Shown here: positions 35,852 through 44,115 of the stretch, one piece after another | How the letters are laid out: the number at the start of each line of letters is the position of its first letter | Position numbering within the stretch: position 1 is the first letter of the stretch | NCBI GenBank assembly: GCA_003242735.1 | Contig: QGVH01000020.1 | Coordinates: forward strand, 1 to 64,000 | Length of the DNA: 64,000 nt | DNA from: a bacterium | GTDB lineage: Bacteria > Gemmatimonadota > Gemmatimonadetes > Longimicrobiales > RSA9 | Reading direction: 5' to 3' | The notes under the pieces: generated by a model | What the model was told of the DNA's origin: nothing | The model's database searches: none | Seen by the model: only the letters and a program-made list of their open reading frames with translations | Made by a program: the position numbers and the translations under genes

Positions 35852-38290
35852 TCAGAGGCGCCCGGCGCGGCTGGCCTCGAGCCAGCCCTGTCCGCCGTCG
35901 AAGGTGGCGACCCGGAGCCAGTCCCCCCGCTCCTCGAGGATGCGCACGCCCGAGCCTGCATCGAGTTCCCGGAGCGGCTCGGCGCGGAGGACCGGGGCGG
36001 CGAGGAGGGGCGTCGGGCCGTCCAGGACGACTGCGATCGGGTCCCGCAGCCGCGGCAGCCCCCAGGCCGCGACGAGGGCCAGGGCGAGGGAGGTCAGAAG
36101 GGCGCCGGCGACCCCCGCTGCCCGGGCCCGCCGCAGGATTGCCCGGCCGAGGGCGGCGGCACCGGCGAGCCAGAGTGCGCAGGCGGCGAGAAGCGTCTCG
36201 TCACTCGAGAGAGGGACGGGCGGCAGCGCCCGCTGGAGCAACTCCTGGCCGGCCTGGGCGAGGCGGAGGTTGTGCATCACCTCGCCGTCCCGGGGCCGCA
36301 GGCGGGCCGCCTGGAGCCACGCCCAGATGGCGCGGCCCCGCTCGCCCGCCTGGAAATAGGCGCTGCCGAGGTTGTACCACGCGTTCGCGTCTTCCGGGTG
36401 GGCCGCCAGGAAGTGGCGGAAGCCCTCGGCGGCCGCTGCGAAGTCGCCCGCGCCGTACGCCTCGACGGCCCGCTCGAACGCGGCGAGCCCGCTCCCCTGG
36501 GGCGCCTGGGCAGCGGCCGGGGCGGCGCTGAAGGCAAGCAGCCCCGCCAGCACGAGAGATGCGGTCGTACCCGGGCCTGGCGCGGCGTGGCCCCGCCCGT
36601 CCGCTGTGGCCTCTAGCGCTTCCAGCAGGCGCATGGCCTCGGCGAAACACGCCCTGCGCTCCTCGGGCCCCGGCGGCACGGGCTCGAAGCGGGCGCGCTC
36701 GAGGCGCTCCAGCAACCCGGCCGCCTCGCCGGCCAGGGCGGCGGCGACGCCGGCGTCCTCGAGCAGCGAGCGGACGTCCGCCGGCGCCGCCCGGTCCAGG
36801 GTCGGCAACGCGAACTCCTCGGCCAGCGCCGTGCGCACAGCCGCGGCGAGACGGCCGAAGAAGGCGGTGTCCTGGCCGCCAACGAGCGTTTCGATCTCTG
36901 CCATGCGCTGTCGCCGCCCGGCCCGCAGCCGACGCTTCGAGGGGACCGGCGGGCGGCGCGACGCCCGCCGCCGCACGGTCAGCACCCAAGCCAGGCCGGC
37001 GAGCGGCAGGAACGGGACCGCGGCGAACCAGCGGGTGCGGACCCAACGCAACCTGGGCGGGCCGGACGGCGTGGCGCGGATCACCGCGGTCGTCGCCGCA
37101 CCGGTCTCCGCGGCGCCAGCCCAAGCCGCGGGGCCGACGGCGAGCGCCGGCAGCGAGCTGCGCGCGACGTCGTACGCCACCAGTTCGGGGTCGAAGTAGG
37201 CGTACTCGATGGGAGGGAGCTGCAGCCGCCCCGGCCTGTCGGGGATGAGGACCCAGGTGAACCGCTTCACGCCCCGCACCCTGGCCTCATCCGGTTGGAT
37301 CTCCGTTTCCTCGGTCGGCGGGAACACCCGCACGCCATCCAAGTCGGGGAGCAGAGGCGGCGGCAGCCCCTTGATGTTCCCTTCCCCGGTCACCTCCACC
37401 ACCAACGCCACGGCCTCGCCGGCCGGCACCTCCGTCGGCTCGATTCGCGCCCGGACGCTGAACCGCCCCACGGCGCCGGTGAACGACGCCGGCCGCCCTT
37501 CCTCCGGCAGCGGCAGGACGACGAGGCGCAGCGAGTCCGTCGCCAGCTCGTGGCTCTCCGGCGCGAACAGGAACCCGCGCCGCACCTCGTAGAGCAGCCG
37601 CACGGGCGCCAGGACGTACTCCCCCGGCGCCAGCGGGAAGTAGGCGCGGCCGAAGGACTGCACCTCGTACATCTCGTCCCCGACCAGGCGGGGTCGGGCC
37701 GCGGTGGACCCGGCGAGGTCGTGCACCCAGAAGCCGGAGGGGCTCGGCGGGATGTAGTCCGGGGCGCGCCGGAGCTGCAGCCGCACGTCGGTCGAGAACA
37801 TCGCCTCGCCGTGCAGCGTGACCTGCTCGCCGACGTACGCCGTGTCCGGGGTGAGCCAGGCGCGCAGGATGACCTCATCGTTCGGCCCGCGCGAGCGGCT
37901 CCGGGCCGACACGCTGCCGGTCACGACCAGCGTGACGACGCCCGTACGGTACTGCTCGCCCCGTACCCGGACGGCAATGGGAGCGATCTCGTAGCGGCCG
38001 GGCTCGCGCGCAACGAGCGTGATCTGCCGGCGGACCGTGCGCCGACGGCCGCCGGGCATCGTGAGCTGGAGTTGCGTGTAGTCGCTGCTGGAAACGATGC
38101 TCAGCTCGGGCGGGAGCGGCGGGACCACGATGGCGTCCGGCGCGGGGCCGTTGGTCTCGACCACGACCTCCAGCACCGTGGTTTCTCCCACCGGCACCGA
38201 CTCCGGCGTCAGCTTCGCTGTGACGCGGACCGGGTCCTGGGCGTGGAGGCCGATGACGAGCGCGAAGAGGGCGAGGGGGACCGCCATCAC
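35852..38290 (-). CDS. BatD-BatE fusion (Bat aerotolerance-type)
   Basis: An 812-residue protein. Residues 1-18 are a signal peptide; 20-415 is a BatD-like series of beta-sandwich domains (PLPPELSIVSSS...; RPASFTGAVGRFSV); a transmembrane helix lies near 420-440. About residue 575 a sequence like a second signal peptide (LVLAGLLAFSAAPAAAQA) precedes TPR repeats (AWYNLGSAYFQAGERGRAIW), two helices and a C-terminal SH3 domain (VRILEERGDWLRVATFDGGQGWLEAS), which is BatE. The internal signal marks it as a fused gene pair. GTG at 38290 or ATG at 38287. Confidence 0.82.
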   Translation of the reverse strand: MMAVPLALFALVIGLHAQDPVRVTAKLTPESVPVGETTVLEVVVETNGPAPDAIVVPPLPPELSIVSSSDYTQLQLTMPGGRRRTVRRQITLVAREPGRYEIAPIAVRVRGEQYRTGVVTLVVTGSVSARSRSRGPNDEVILRAWLTPDTAYVGEQVTLHGEAMFSTDVRLQLRRAPDYIPPSPSGFWVHDLAGSTAARPRLVGDEMYEVQSFGRAYFPLAPGEYVLAPVRLLYEVRRGFLFAPESHELATDSLRLVVLPLPEEGRPASFTGAVGRFSVRARIEPTEVPAGEAVALVVEVTGEGNIKGLPPPLLPDLDGVRVFPPTEETEIQPDEARVRGVKRFTWVLIPDRPGRLQLPPIEYAYFDPELVAYDVARSSLPALAVGPAAWAGAAETGAATTAVIRATPSGPPRLRWVRTRWFAAVPFLPLAGLAWVLTVRRRASRRPPVPSKRRLRAGRRQRMAEIETLVGGQDTAFFGRLAAAVRTALAEEFALPTLDRAAPADVRSLLEDAGVAAALAGEAAGLLERLERARFEPVPPGPEERRACFAEAMRLLEALEATADGRGHAAPGPGTTASLVLAGLLAFSAAPAAAQAPQGSGLAAFERAVEAYGAGDFAAAAEGFRHFLAAHPEDANAWYNLGSAYFQAGERGRAIWAWLQAARLRPRDGEVMHNLRLAQAGQELLQRALPPVPLSSDETLLAACALWLAGAAALGRAILRRARAAGVAGALLTSLALALVAAWGLPRLRDPIAVVLDGPTPLLAAPVLRAEPLRELDAGSGVRILEERGDWLRVATFDGGQGWLEASRAGRL

Positions 38291-39012
38291 CAGTCTTTCT
38301 CCACCGGCCGTTCTCGCTGGCCCCGACGGAGTTGTCGGCGGTACAGCTCACGCTCATCCTGCTCCGCCGCGCTGAGGATCCGCTCCGCCTGCTCGAGGGT
38401 CATCTCGCCCGACGGCCGGGGCCGCCTGCGCCGGTCGTCGCCGGGATCGGGCTCGGCCTCCTCGGACGATCCGGAGCCGCCGCCCCGCGATGGATCCCCG
38501 TCATCTCGCTCTTCCTGTTGCTGGTCCCCGCCCCCCGCCTGCGGGTCGTTGCGCTGCTGTTGCGGCTGCTCCTCTCGGAGCGCCAGCTCCAGGTTCCACT
38601 TCGCGTCCACATCGCCCGGCTGGAGGCGCAACGCCTGCCGGTACGCCGCGACCGCGCGCTCCAGCAGCTCGCCCCGGGCCTCCGCGTCCGTGGCACGCCG
38701 GGCCTCTTCCAGATACCGGTTCCCCAGGTTGTAGAGCGTCCGCTGCCGCAGGTCCGGGTCGATGGCCGACAGCGCCGCGCGCAGGTGCTGCTCGCCCTCC
38801 TCGTACCGCCCCAGCCGGACCAGCGCGGTGCCGAGATTGTAGCGGAGCTCCGGCGTGTCCGTGCCACCCGCGAGCGCGGCCCGGTACGCCTGCACGGCCT
38901 CCGCGTAGCGCCCCGCACGGTACAGCCGGTTGCCGCGCTCGAGGTCGCCGATCCCGAACCCGGCCAGCCACAGCGCCACGAGTCCGAGCAGGATCGCCCC
39001 ACGTGACCTCAT
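38287..39012 (-). CDS. BatC-like TPR protein
   Basis: A 241-residue protein with an N-terminal hydrophobic anchor, about three TPR repeats (RGNRLYRAGRYAEAVQAYRAAL; LRYNLGTALVRLGRYEEGEQH), and a Gln/Asp/Gly-rich disordered region (about 150-200) with a final helix. This is the layout of BatC, an accessory of the MoxR-Bat complexes in the periplasm. The ATG overlaps the batB stop, and the stop overlaps the batD start. Confidence 0.8.
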   Translation of the reverse strand: MRSRGAILLGLVALWLAGFGIGDLERGNRLYRAGRYAEAVQAYRAALAGGTDTPELRYNLGTALVRLGRYEEGEQHLRAALSAIDPDLRQRTLYNLGNRYLEEARRATDAEARGELLERAVAAYRQALRLQPGDVDAKWNLELALREEQPQQQRNDPQAGGGDQQQEERDDGDPSRGGGSGSSEEAEPDPGDDRRRRPRPSGEMTLEQAERILSAAEQDERELYRRQLRRGQRERPVEKDW

Positions 39013-40070
39013 GCCTGACCTCCCACATCGCCCGTCCGGAGCCTGCGCCCTGCCGCGCTGCTGCTCCTGGCGATCACGGCGTCAACGGCGAGCAGGACCA
39101 GCGCCAGCGCCACGAACCAGCCGTGCCGCGCACGCGGCTCGAGGTAGCGCTCGCCTTGCACCCTCGTCCGCTCCACCGCGCGCAGCGCACCGAGCAGACG
39201 GTCCGTCGCCCCGGCCTGGTCCAGGCGCACGTACTGCCCGCCCGTGGCCTCAGCCACCCGGGTGAGCAGCGGCTCGTTCAGCCGCGAGATGACCACCTCC
39301 CCGGCGCCATCCCGCTTGTACCCCGCATCCCGCCCCGTGCGCGGGTCCCGCTCCGGGATCGGCTCGCCCCGCTGGGTGCCGATGCCCACCGTGTGCACCA
39401 CGACCCCGGCCCGGGCCGCCCGCGCCGCCTCCGCCATCACCGCCTCCTCCTCGTCGTGCGCCTCGCCGTCGGTCACCAGAACGACCGCCCGGTCCCGGCC
39501 GCCCGTGCCGTCCTCCCCCAAGGCCAGGTCCGTGGCCTGCCGCAGCGCCGCGGCCAGGGAAGAGCCACCGTAGGTGACGATCTCCGGATCCAGCGCGTCT
39601 ACGTAGAGCTCGAGCGCGCCGTGGTCGACCGTCAGCGGCGCGAGCACATAGGCACGACCGGCGAACGCCACCAGCCCGAGCCGGTCCCCACGCAGTTCAC
39701 GGAGCAAACGCCGCGTCAGCAGCCGCGCCCGCTCCAGCCGGTTCGGCGAGACGTCCCGCGCCAGCATCGACTTCGACACATCCAGTGCCAGCACAATGCT
39801 TCGCGCACGGCCGTGGTGCTCCACCGCCGTCCAGCCCCAGCGCGGCCCCGCGGCGGCCAGCCCCAGCGCCGCGGCGGCCAGGGAGACCAGCGCCAGACGC
39901 CCGATCACCGGCCTCTCCAGGTCGCCGGCGCCCAGCCGCCGGACCAGCTCGGGCGCGCCCAGCTGCCGGGCCACCCGGCGCCGCCGGCGGCCGTAGCCGA
40001 GCACCGCCGCCGCCGCGAGCGCGGGCAGCAACAGCGCGAGCCAGAGCAGGTCGGGTCGGGCGAAGCTCAC
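39009..40070 (-). CDS. VWA-domain membrane protein, BatB-like
   Basis: 353 residues: two N-terminal helices, a von Willebrand factor A domain with a MIDAS motif (LALDVSKSM, then TDGEAHD), and a C-terminal helix. It carries the paired VWA layout of BatA/BatB. The GTG at 40070 overlaps the stop of the batA-like gene (GTGA). Confidence 0.85.
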   Translation of the reverse strand: MSFARPDLLWLALLLPALAAAAVLGYGRRRRRVARQLGAPELVRRLGAGDLERPVIGRLALVSLAAAALGLAAAGPRWGWTAVEHHGRARSIVLALDVSKSMLARDVSPNRLERARLLTRRLLRELRGDRLGLVAFAGRAYVLAPLTVDHGALELYVDALDPEIVTYGGSSLAAALRQATDLALGEDGTGGRDRAVVLVTDGEAHDEEEAVMAEAARAARAGVVVHTVGIGTQRGEPIPERDPRTGRDAGYKRDGAGEVVISRLNEPLLTRVAEATGGQYVRLDQAGATDRLLGALRAVERTRVQGERYLEPRARHGWFVALALVLLAVDAVIARSSSAAGRRLRTGDVGGQA

Positions 40071-41059
40071 GGCACCCTCCCCCACCGGCTCGCCCGGAGC
40101 CCCCACTCGGCCAGCAGCAGCACGGCGGCCATGAGAACGAACGGGAGGTGATGCGGCGTATAGTTCGTGTAGCGGCGCACTTCCACCTCCGTCTTCTCGA
40201 GCTGGTCGATCAGCCGGTAGATGCTGTCCAGCGCCGCTTCGTTGGTCGCCCGGAAGTAGCGCCCGCCCGTGATGTCCGCAATGGACTGGAGCAGCTCCTC
40301 GTCAATGTGTACGGGGAGGTTCGCGTACTCGTAGCCCCCGAGCAGGTTGCGGGCGATCGGGATCGGTGCGATCCCCTCGGTGCCGACCCCGATCGCGTAG
40401 ATCTTGATCCCGAACGCCGCGGCAGCCTGCGCGGCCGTCACGGGATCGATCTCGCCACGGTTGTTCTCGCCATCGGTCATGAGGATGATGACGCGCGACT
40501 CGCCCGGCGCGCGCCGCAGCCGGTTGGCCGCGGTGGCGATGGCCGTCCCGATCGCCGTGCCGTCCTCGAGCTGGCCGACGTCGAGCTGCTCGAGGGCGCG
40601 GTACAGGACCGGGTAATCCACCGTGATCGGCACCTGGGTCAGCGCTTCACCCGCGAAGGCGACCATGCCGATGCGGTCGTACTGCCGACCCCGGATGAAC
40701 GCGATCACTTTCTCCTTGGCGACGGCGAGGCGGTTCCGGGGCTGGAAGTCCTCCGCGAGCATCGAGCTGGAGACGTCGATCGCGATCACGATGGCGATCC
40801 CCTCCGCGTCCACGTCCACCACGGAGACCCCGGTCCGCGGCCCCGCGAGGGCGATGGTGAGCAAGGCGAGCACAAGGAAGCGGAGGGCGTCCGGCATGCG
40901 AGCCACCGCGTTCGCCGACCTGCCCCCCATGCCCGCAACGGCTTCGGCGCGAGAGAAGGTGAAGGCCGGCCGGCGCCACACCCGCCGGCCGAACCACGCC
41001 AGCCCGATCAGGACAGGCAGCAACAGCAGCGCCCACGGGTTCGCGAAGCCGAAGGTCAC
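40067..41059 (-). CDS. VWA-domain membrane protein, BatA-like
   Basis: 330 residues with an N-terminal helix pair, a VWA domain whose MIDAS is IAIDVSSSM with a matching LMTDGENNRG, and a C-terminal helix. With the BatB-like neighbour it is expected to be assembled or activated by MoxR. The start is GTG (41059), overlapping the upstream TGA. Confidence 0.86.
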   Translation of the reverse strand: MTFGFANPWALLLLPVLIGLAWFGRRVWRRPAFTFSRAEAVAGMGGRSANAVARMPDALRFLVLALLTIALAGPRTGVSVVDVDAEGIAIVIAIDVSSSMLAEDFQPRNRLAVAKEKVIAFIRGRQYDRIGMVAFAGEALTQVPITVDYPVLYRALEQLDVGQLEDGTAIGTAIATAANRLRRAPGESRVIILMTDGENNRGEIDPVTAAQAAAAFGIKIYAIGVGTEGIAPIPIARNLLGGYEYANLPVHIDEELLQSIADITGGRYFRATNEAALDSIYRLIDQLEKTEVEVRRYTNYTPHHLPFVLMAAVLLLAEWGLRASRWGRVP

Positions 41060-42018
41060 GGCCCCTCCGGATTCGGCTCGGCCCGTTCTGCCTCCGCTGC
41101 GACGCCCGCTCCGGCGAGGGGGCGCTCGAAGGAGGCGACCCAATCGCGCGCGGCCTGCCACTCCGCGATCGCCACGGACGCGTCCGGGCGGCGGCGCGCG
41201 AACTTGACGAGGTCCGCGGCGTGGAGCACCTCGCCGAGACGCTCGCGCTGGCTCTCATCCATCTCGCCGGCCAGCAGCGCGAGCAACTCGCTGGTGGTGA
41301 GGTCGCGCCCCCAGCGCGGCTCGACGGCTTCCAGGTACTCCCGTACCGCGTCCGCGATCAGCGTGTAGAATGCCTTGACTTCGCCGGCCTCCAGCAAGCC
41401 GAGTCTGCGGGCGCGGTCCAGTGCGGCCAGCGCCCGCTCCCGCGGCGGGAGGCCGGCGGCCAGGGCCGGCTCGGACACGGCGCGGCGCCGCCGGAGCCAG
41501 TGGCTGAGCGCCGCGGCCGCCAGGAGCGCCAGGGCGAGGGCGAGCAGGAGCGGCCAGAGGACGCGGTCGGCGCCCAGCACGTCCTTCAGCGGCCGGGGCT
41601 CGACGCCCGTCGTGTCCGCGGGCAGGACAGAGCGGACGACGGCCGCGGGCAGACGGACGTTCAGCGTCTGCGCCTCCTCGCCCGGGCCGACGAGCCGGAG
41701 GGCGAGCGCCGGCAGCTCGACGGGGCCGGGCCTCCAGGCGGTGAGCGGATAGGCGAGCGTCACCCGTTCCCCGCCGCCCTCGATCGGTTCCGATCGGCCG
41801 ATCCTGCGGCCGGCGTTCTCCACGTCGCCGGAAACCGGGAGCGAGTCGGGCGGCTCGAGCCGGAAGCCGGGCGGCACTTCGACCCGGATGGCAGCGTGGA
41901 AGACGTCGCCCACCGTCACCGTGTCCGGCGTGACGGCGACCCGGACCTCCTGCGCAGCGGCGCCGCTGGCCGTGAGCAGCACGAGAGCCGCGCACCCGGC
42001 GAGCCGCCCCGTGCTCAT
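41056..42018 (-). CDS. Secreted/anchored protein of the MoxR-Bat cluster
   Basis: A 320-residue protein with a signal peptide (about 1-22, ending AAAQE), a beta-sandwich segment of BatD-like type (about 25-130), a transmembrane helix near 155-175, then a helical cytoplasmic part (AFYTLIADAVREYLEAVEPRWG). It resembles the DUF4381-like proteins that sit between DUF58 and VWA genes in other genomes, but I am not sure of the family. Function unknown; it probably joins the membrane complex. Confidence 0.75.
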   Translation of the reverse strand: MSTGRLAGCAALVLLTASGAAAQEVRVAVTPDTVTVGDVFHAAIRVEVPPGFRLEPPDSLPVSGDVENAGRRIGRSEPIEGGGERVTLAYPLTAWRPGPVELPALALRLVGPGEEAQTLNVRLPAAVVRSVLPADTTGVEPRPLKDVLGADRVLWPLLLALALALLAAAALSHWLRRRRAVSEPALAAGLPPRERALAALDRARRLGLLEAGEVKAFYTLIADAVREYLEAVEPRWGRDLTTSELLALLAGEMDESQRERLGEVLHAADLVKFARRRPDASVAIAEWQAARDWVASFERPLAGAGVAAEAERAEPNPEGP

Positions 42019-43031
42019 CGTCCCCGCTGCCTTTCCCTCTTCCGGAAGAACGAGAGCAGCGGCCCGATGTAGGAGCGGTCCGTCCGGACCTCCACCTCGT
42101 CCACACCCAGACGACGGAAGAGCCGCTGCACCGCCTCGCGCTCCTGCGCGGCGTGGCTCGCGTACAGCGCCCGCACGGCCGCGCTCCCGGTGTCGATCGC
42201 GACCTCGCGCCCCGTCTCCGGGTCCACGACCACGAGCACGCCGACGTCGGGCAACGCCTCCTCCGCGGCATCCCGGATCGCGATGGCGACGACGTCGTGC
42301 CGCGCGGAGACGAGGCGCAGCGTCCGCTCCAGGTCCTGCACCCGCGCCGCGCGTGCATCGCCGTCCGCGGCGCCGAGGAGGAAATCGCTCAGGACGAAGA
42401 TCACGGCCCGATGGCGCAGCACGCGGCCGGCGTAATCCAGAGCGCGGGCGAGCTCGGTGCCGCGGCCGCGTGGCTGGAAGACGAGCACGTCGCGGATCAA
42501 GCGCAGCACGTGCCGCCGCCCCTTCTTGGGCGGGACGAAGTGCTCGATGTGGTCCGTGAAGATGAGCAGCCCGACGCGATCGTTGTTCCGGACGGCAGAC
42601 AGCGCGAGCACGGCGGCGATCTCCGCGGCCAGCTCGGCCTTGAAGCGGCCCCGCGTGCCGAACTGCTCAGAGCCCGAGAGGTCCACGACGAGCAGGACCG
42701 AGAGCTCCCGCTCCTCGATGTGCTTCTTGACATACGGATGGCCCATCCGGGCCGTGACGTTCCAATCGATGGTGCGGACGTCGTCGCCCTCCTGGTACGC
42801 CCGCACCTCGGCGAACTCCATCCCCCGGCCGCGGAAGACCGAGAGGTATCCCCCGCTGAACAGCGAGTTCACCCAGCCGCGAGTGCGCAGCTCGATCAGC
42901 CGGACCTGGTGCAGGACTTCGCGTGGTACGCCGGCCCGGTCGTCCCGGTTACCGACGCGCGCCCCGTCGTCCCGGGACGACGGGGCGCGGGGAGCGGTCG
43001 CGGCGCTTCGCCGCCGGAGGAACGGGCTCAA
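42015..43031 (-). CDS. DUF58-domain protein
   Basis: A 338-residue protein with the DUF58 signature FRGRGMEFAEVRAYQEGDD, then DWNVTARMGHPYVKKHIEER, and a VWA-like LLVVDLSGS. The family core starts with PREVLHQVRLIELRTR, about 35 residues in. No ATG or GTG is closer; the start is a TTG overlapping the moxR stop (TTGA). The first 35 codons hold a 32-base perfect palindrome, so the true start is uncertain. It normally works with MoxR ATPases. Confidence 0.85.
   Translation of the reverse strand: MSPFLRRRSAATAPRAPSSRDDGARVGNRDDRAGVPREVLHQVRLIELRTRGWVNSLFSGGYLSVFRGRGMEFAEVRAYQEGDDVRTIDWNVTARMGHPYVKKHIEERELSVLLVVDLSGSEQFGTRGRFKAELAAEIAAVLALSAVRNNDRVGLLIFTDHIEHFVPPKKGRRHVLRLIRDVLVFQPRGRGTELARALDYAGRVLRHRAVIFVLSDFLLGAADGDARAARVQDLERTLRLVSARHDVVAIAIRDAAEEALPDVGVLVVVDPETGREVAIDTGSAAVRALYASHAAQEREAVQRLFRRLGVDEVEVRTDRSYIGPLLSFFRKRERQRGR
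42958..42989. repeat. 32-base perfect palindrome at the DUF58 gene start
   Basis: The two 16-base arms meet with no spacer at CCC|GGG (42973/42974); as RNA it gives a 14-bp stem with a CCGG loop. It falls in codons 15-25 of the DUF58 frame, before the conserved region. Confidence 0.75.
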
Positions 43032-44011
43032 GGGACGTCCACGGCTTCGAAGATGCGGGCGACGAGGTCGTCCGCGGTGACCTCCTCCGCCTCGGCCTCG
43101 TAGCTGGTGATGATGCGGTGGCGCAGGACGTCCGGGCCGATGGCCTTCACGTCTTCCGGCAGGACGTAGCCCCGGCCGCGCAAGTAGGCGTGGGCGCGGG
43201 CGCAGGTCGCAAGATAGATCGTCGCCCGCGGCGAGGCGCCGTACTCAATGAGCGGCGCGATGTCCGCGAGCCCGTACGCCTCCGGCTTACGCGTCGCGTG
43301 GACGAGGTCCACGATGTAATCCGCGAGCTTCTCGTCCATGTAGAGGCCAGCGATCTCCCGGCGCGCCGCGAGGATCTCGGCAGGCGTAGCGACGACGTCC
43401 ACCGGCGCCAGCTCCTGGCCCGCCATGCGCCGCATGATCTCGCGCTCCTCGCTCCGGTCCGGGTAGCCGACCTCGAGCTTCATCATGAAGCGATCGACCT
43501 GGGCCTCGGGCAGAGGGTAGGTGCCCTCGTGCTCGATGGGGTTCTGCGTGGCCATGACGAGGAACGGCTCCTCCAGCGGGAACGTCTGCCCGCCGATCGT
43601 CACCTGCTTTTCCTGCATGGCCTCGAGCAGCGCGGACTGCACCTTGGGCGGCGCGCGGTTGATCTCGTCCGCCAGCACGATGTTGGCGAAGATCGGCCCC
43701 AGCTTGGGCGTGAATTCGCCCGTCTGCTGGTTGTAGACCATCGTCCCGACCACGTCGGCGGGTAGCAGGTCCGGCGTGAACTGGATCCGCTGGAAGGTGG
43801 CGTCCACCGTCTCGGCGAGCGTGCGAACGGTCAGCGTCTTGGCGAGCCCGGGCACACCCTCGAGCAGGACGTGGCCGCCGGTCAGCAGGCCGATCAGCAG
43901 GCGCTCGATCATCGCGTCCTGTCCGACGACGCGCTTGCGCAGCTCGTTGGTGATGCGTTCCGCGAGCTCGCGGCCGGTTCCCGCCCGAGGCGGAGCAGCG
44001 GTCTGTTCCAA
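43028..44011 (-). CDS. MoxR-family AAA+ ATPase
   Basis: 327 residues. Walker A-type loop GVPGLAKT near 53-60, Walker B LADEINRAPP and the sensor MATQNPIEHEG mark it as MoxR. These chaperone-like ATPases act on VWA proteins such as the Bat proteins encoded just downstream. The start is TTG, with GGAGG eight bases upstream. Confidence 0.93.
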   Translation of the reverse strand: MEQTAAPPRAGTGRELAERITNELRKRVVGQDAMIERLLIGLLTGGHVLLEGVPGLAKTLTVRTLAETVDATFQRIQFTPDLLPADVVGTMVYNQQTGEFTPKLGPIFANIVLADEINRAPPKVQSALLEAMQEKQVTIGGQTFPLEEPFLVMATQNPIEHEGTYPLPEAQVDRFMMKLEVGYPDRSEEREIMRRMAGQELAPVDVVATPAEILAARREIAGLYMDEKLADYIVDLVHATRKPEAYGLADIAPLIEYGASPRATIYLATCARAHAYLRGRGYVLPEDVKAIGPDVLRHRIITSYEAEAEEVTADDLVARIFEAVDVP

Positions 44012-44068
44012 GCCCTCGTCCTCCCTCCGTAGTGGTCCGGGGCGATGACGCCCGTTGGTACGCTCGAC

Positions 44069-44091
44069 CGCCGGCGGGGGATCCGCCGGCG
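44069..44091 (-). terminator. GC hairpin between the Rossmann protein gene and moxR
   Basis: A perfect 9-bp stem (CGCCGGCGG / CCGCCGGCG, five-base loop) 25 bases past the 552-residue gene stop. It has no T-run, so it may separate the two genes only partly. Confidence 0.5.
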
Positions 44092-44115
44092 CCCGGGACC
44101 GGACGTCGTTCCGGC

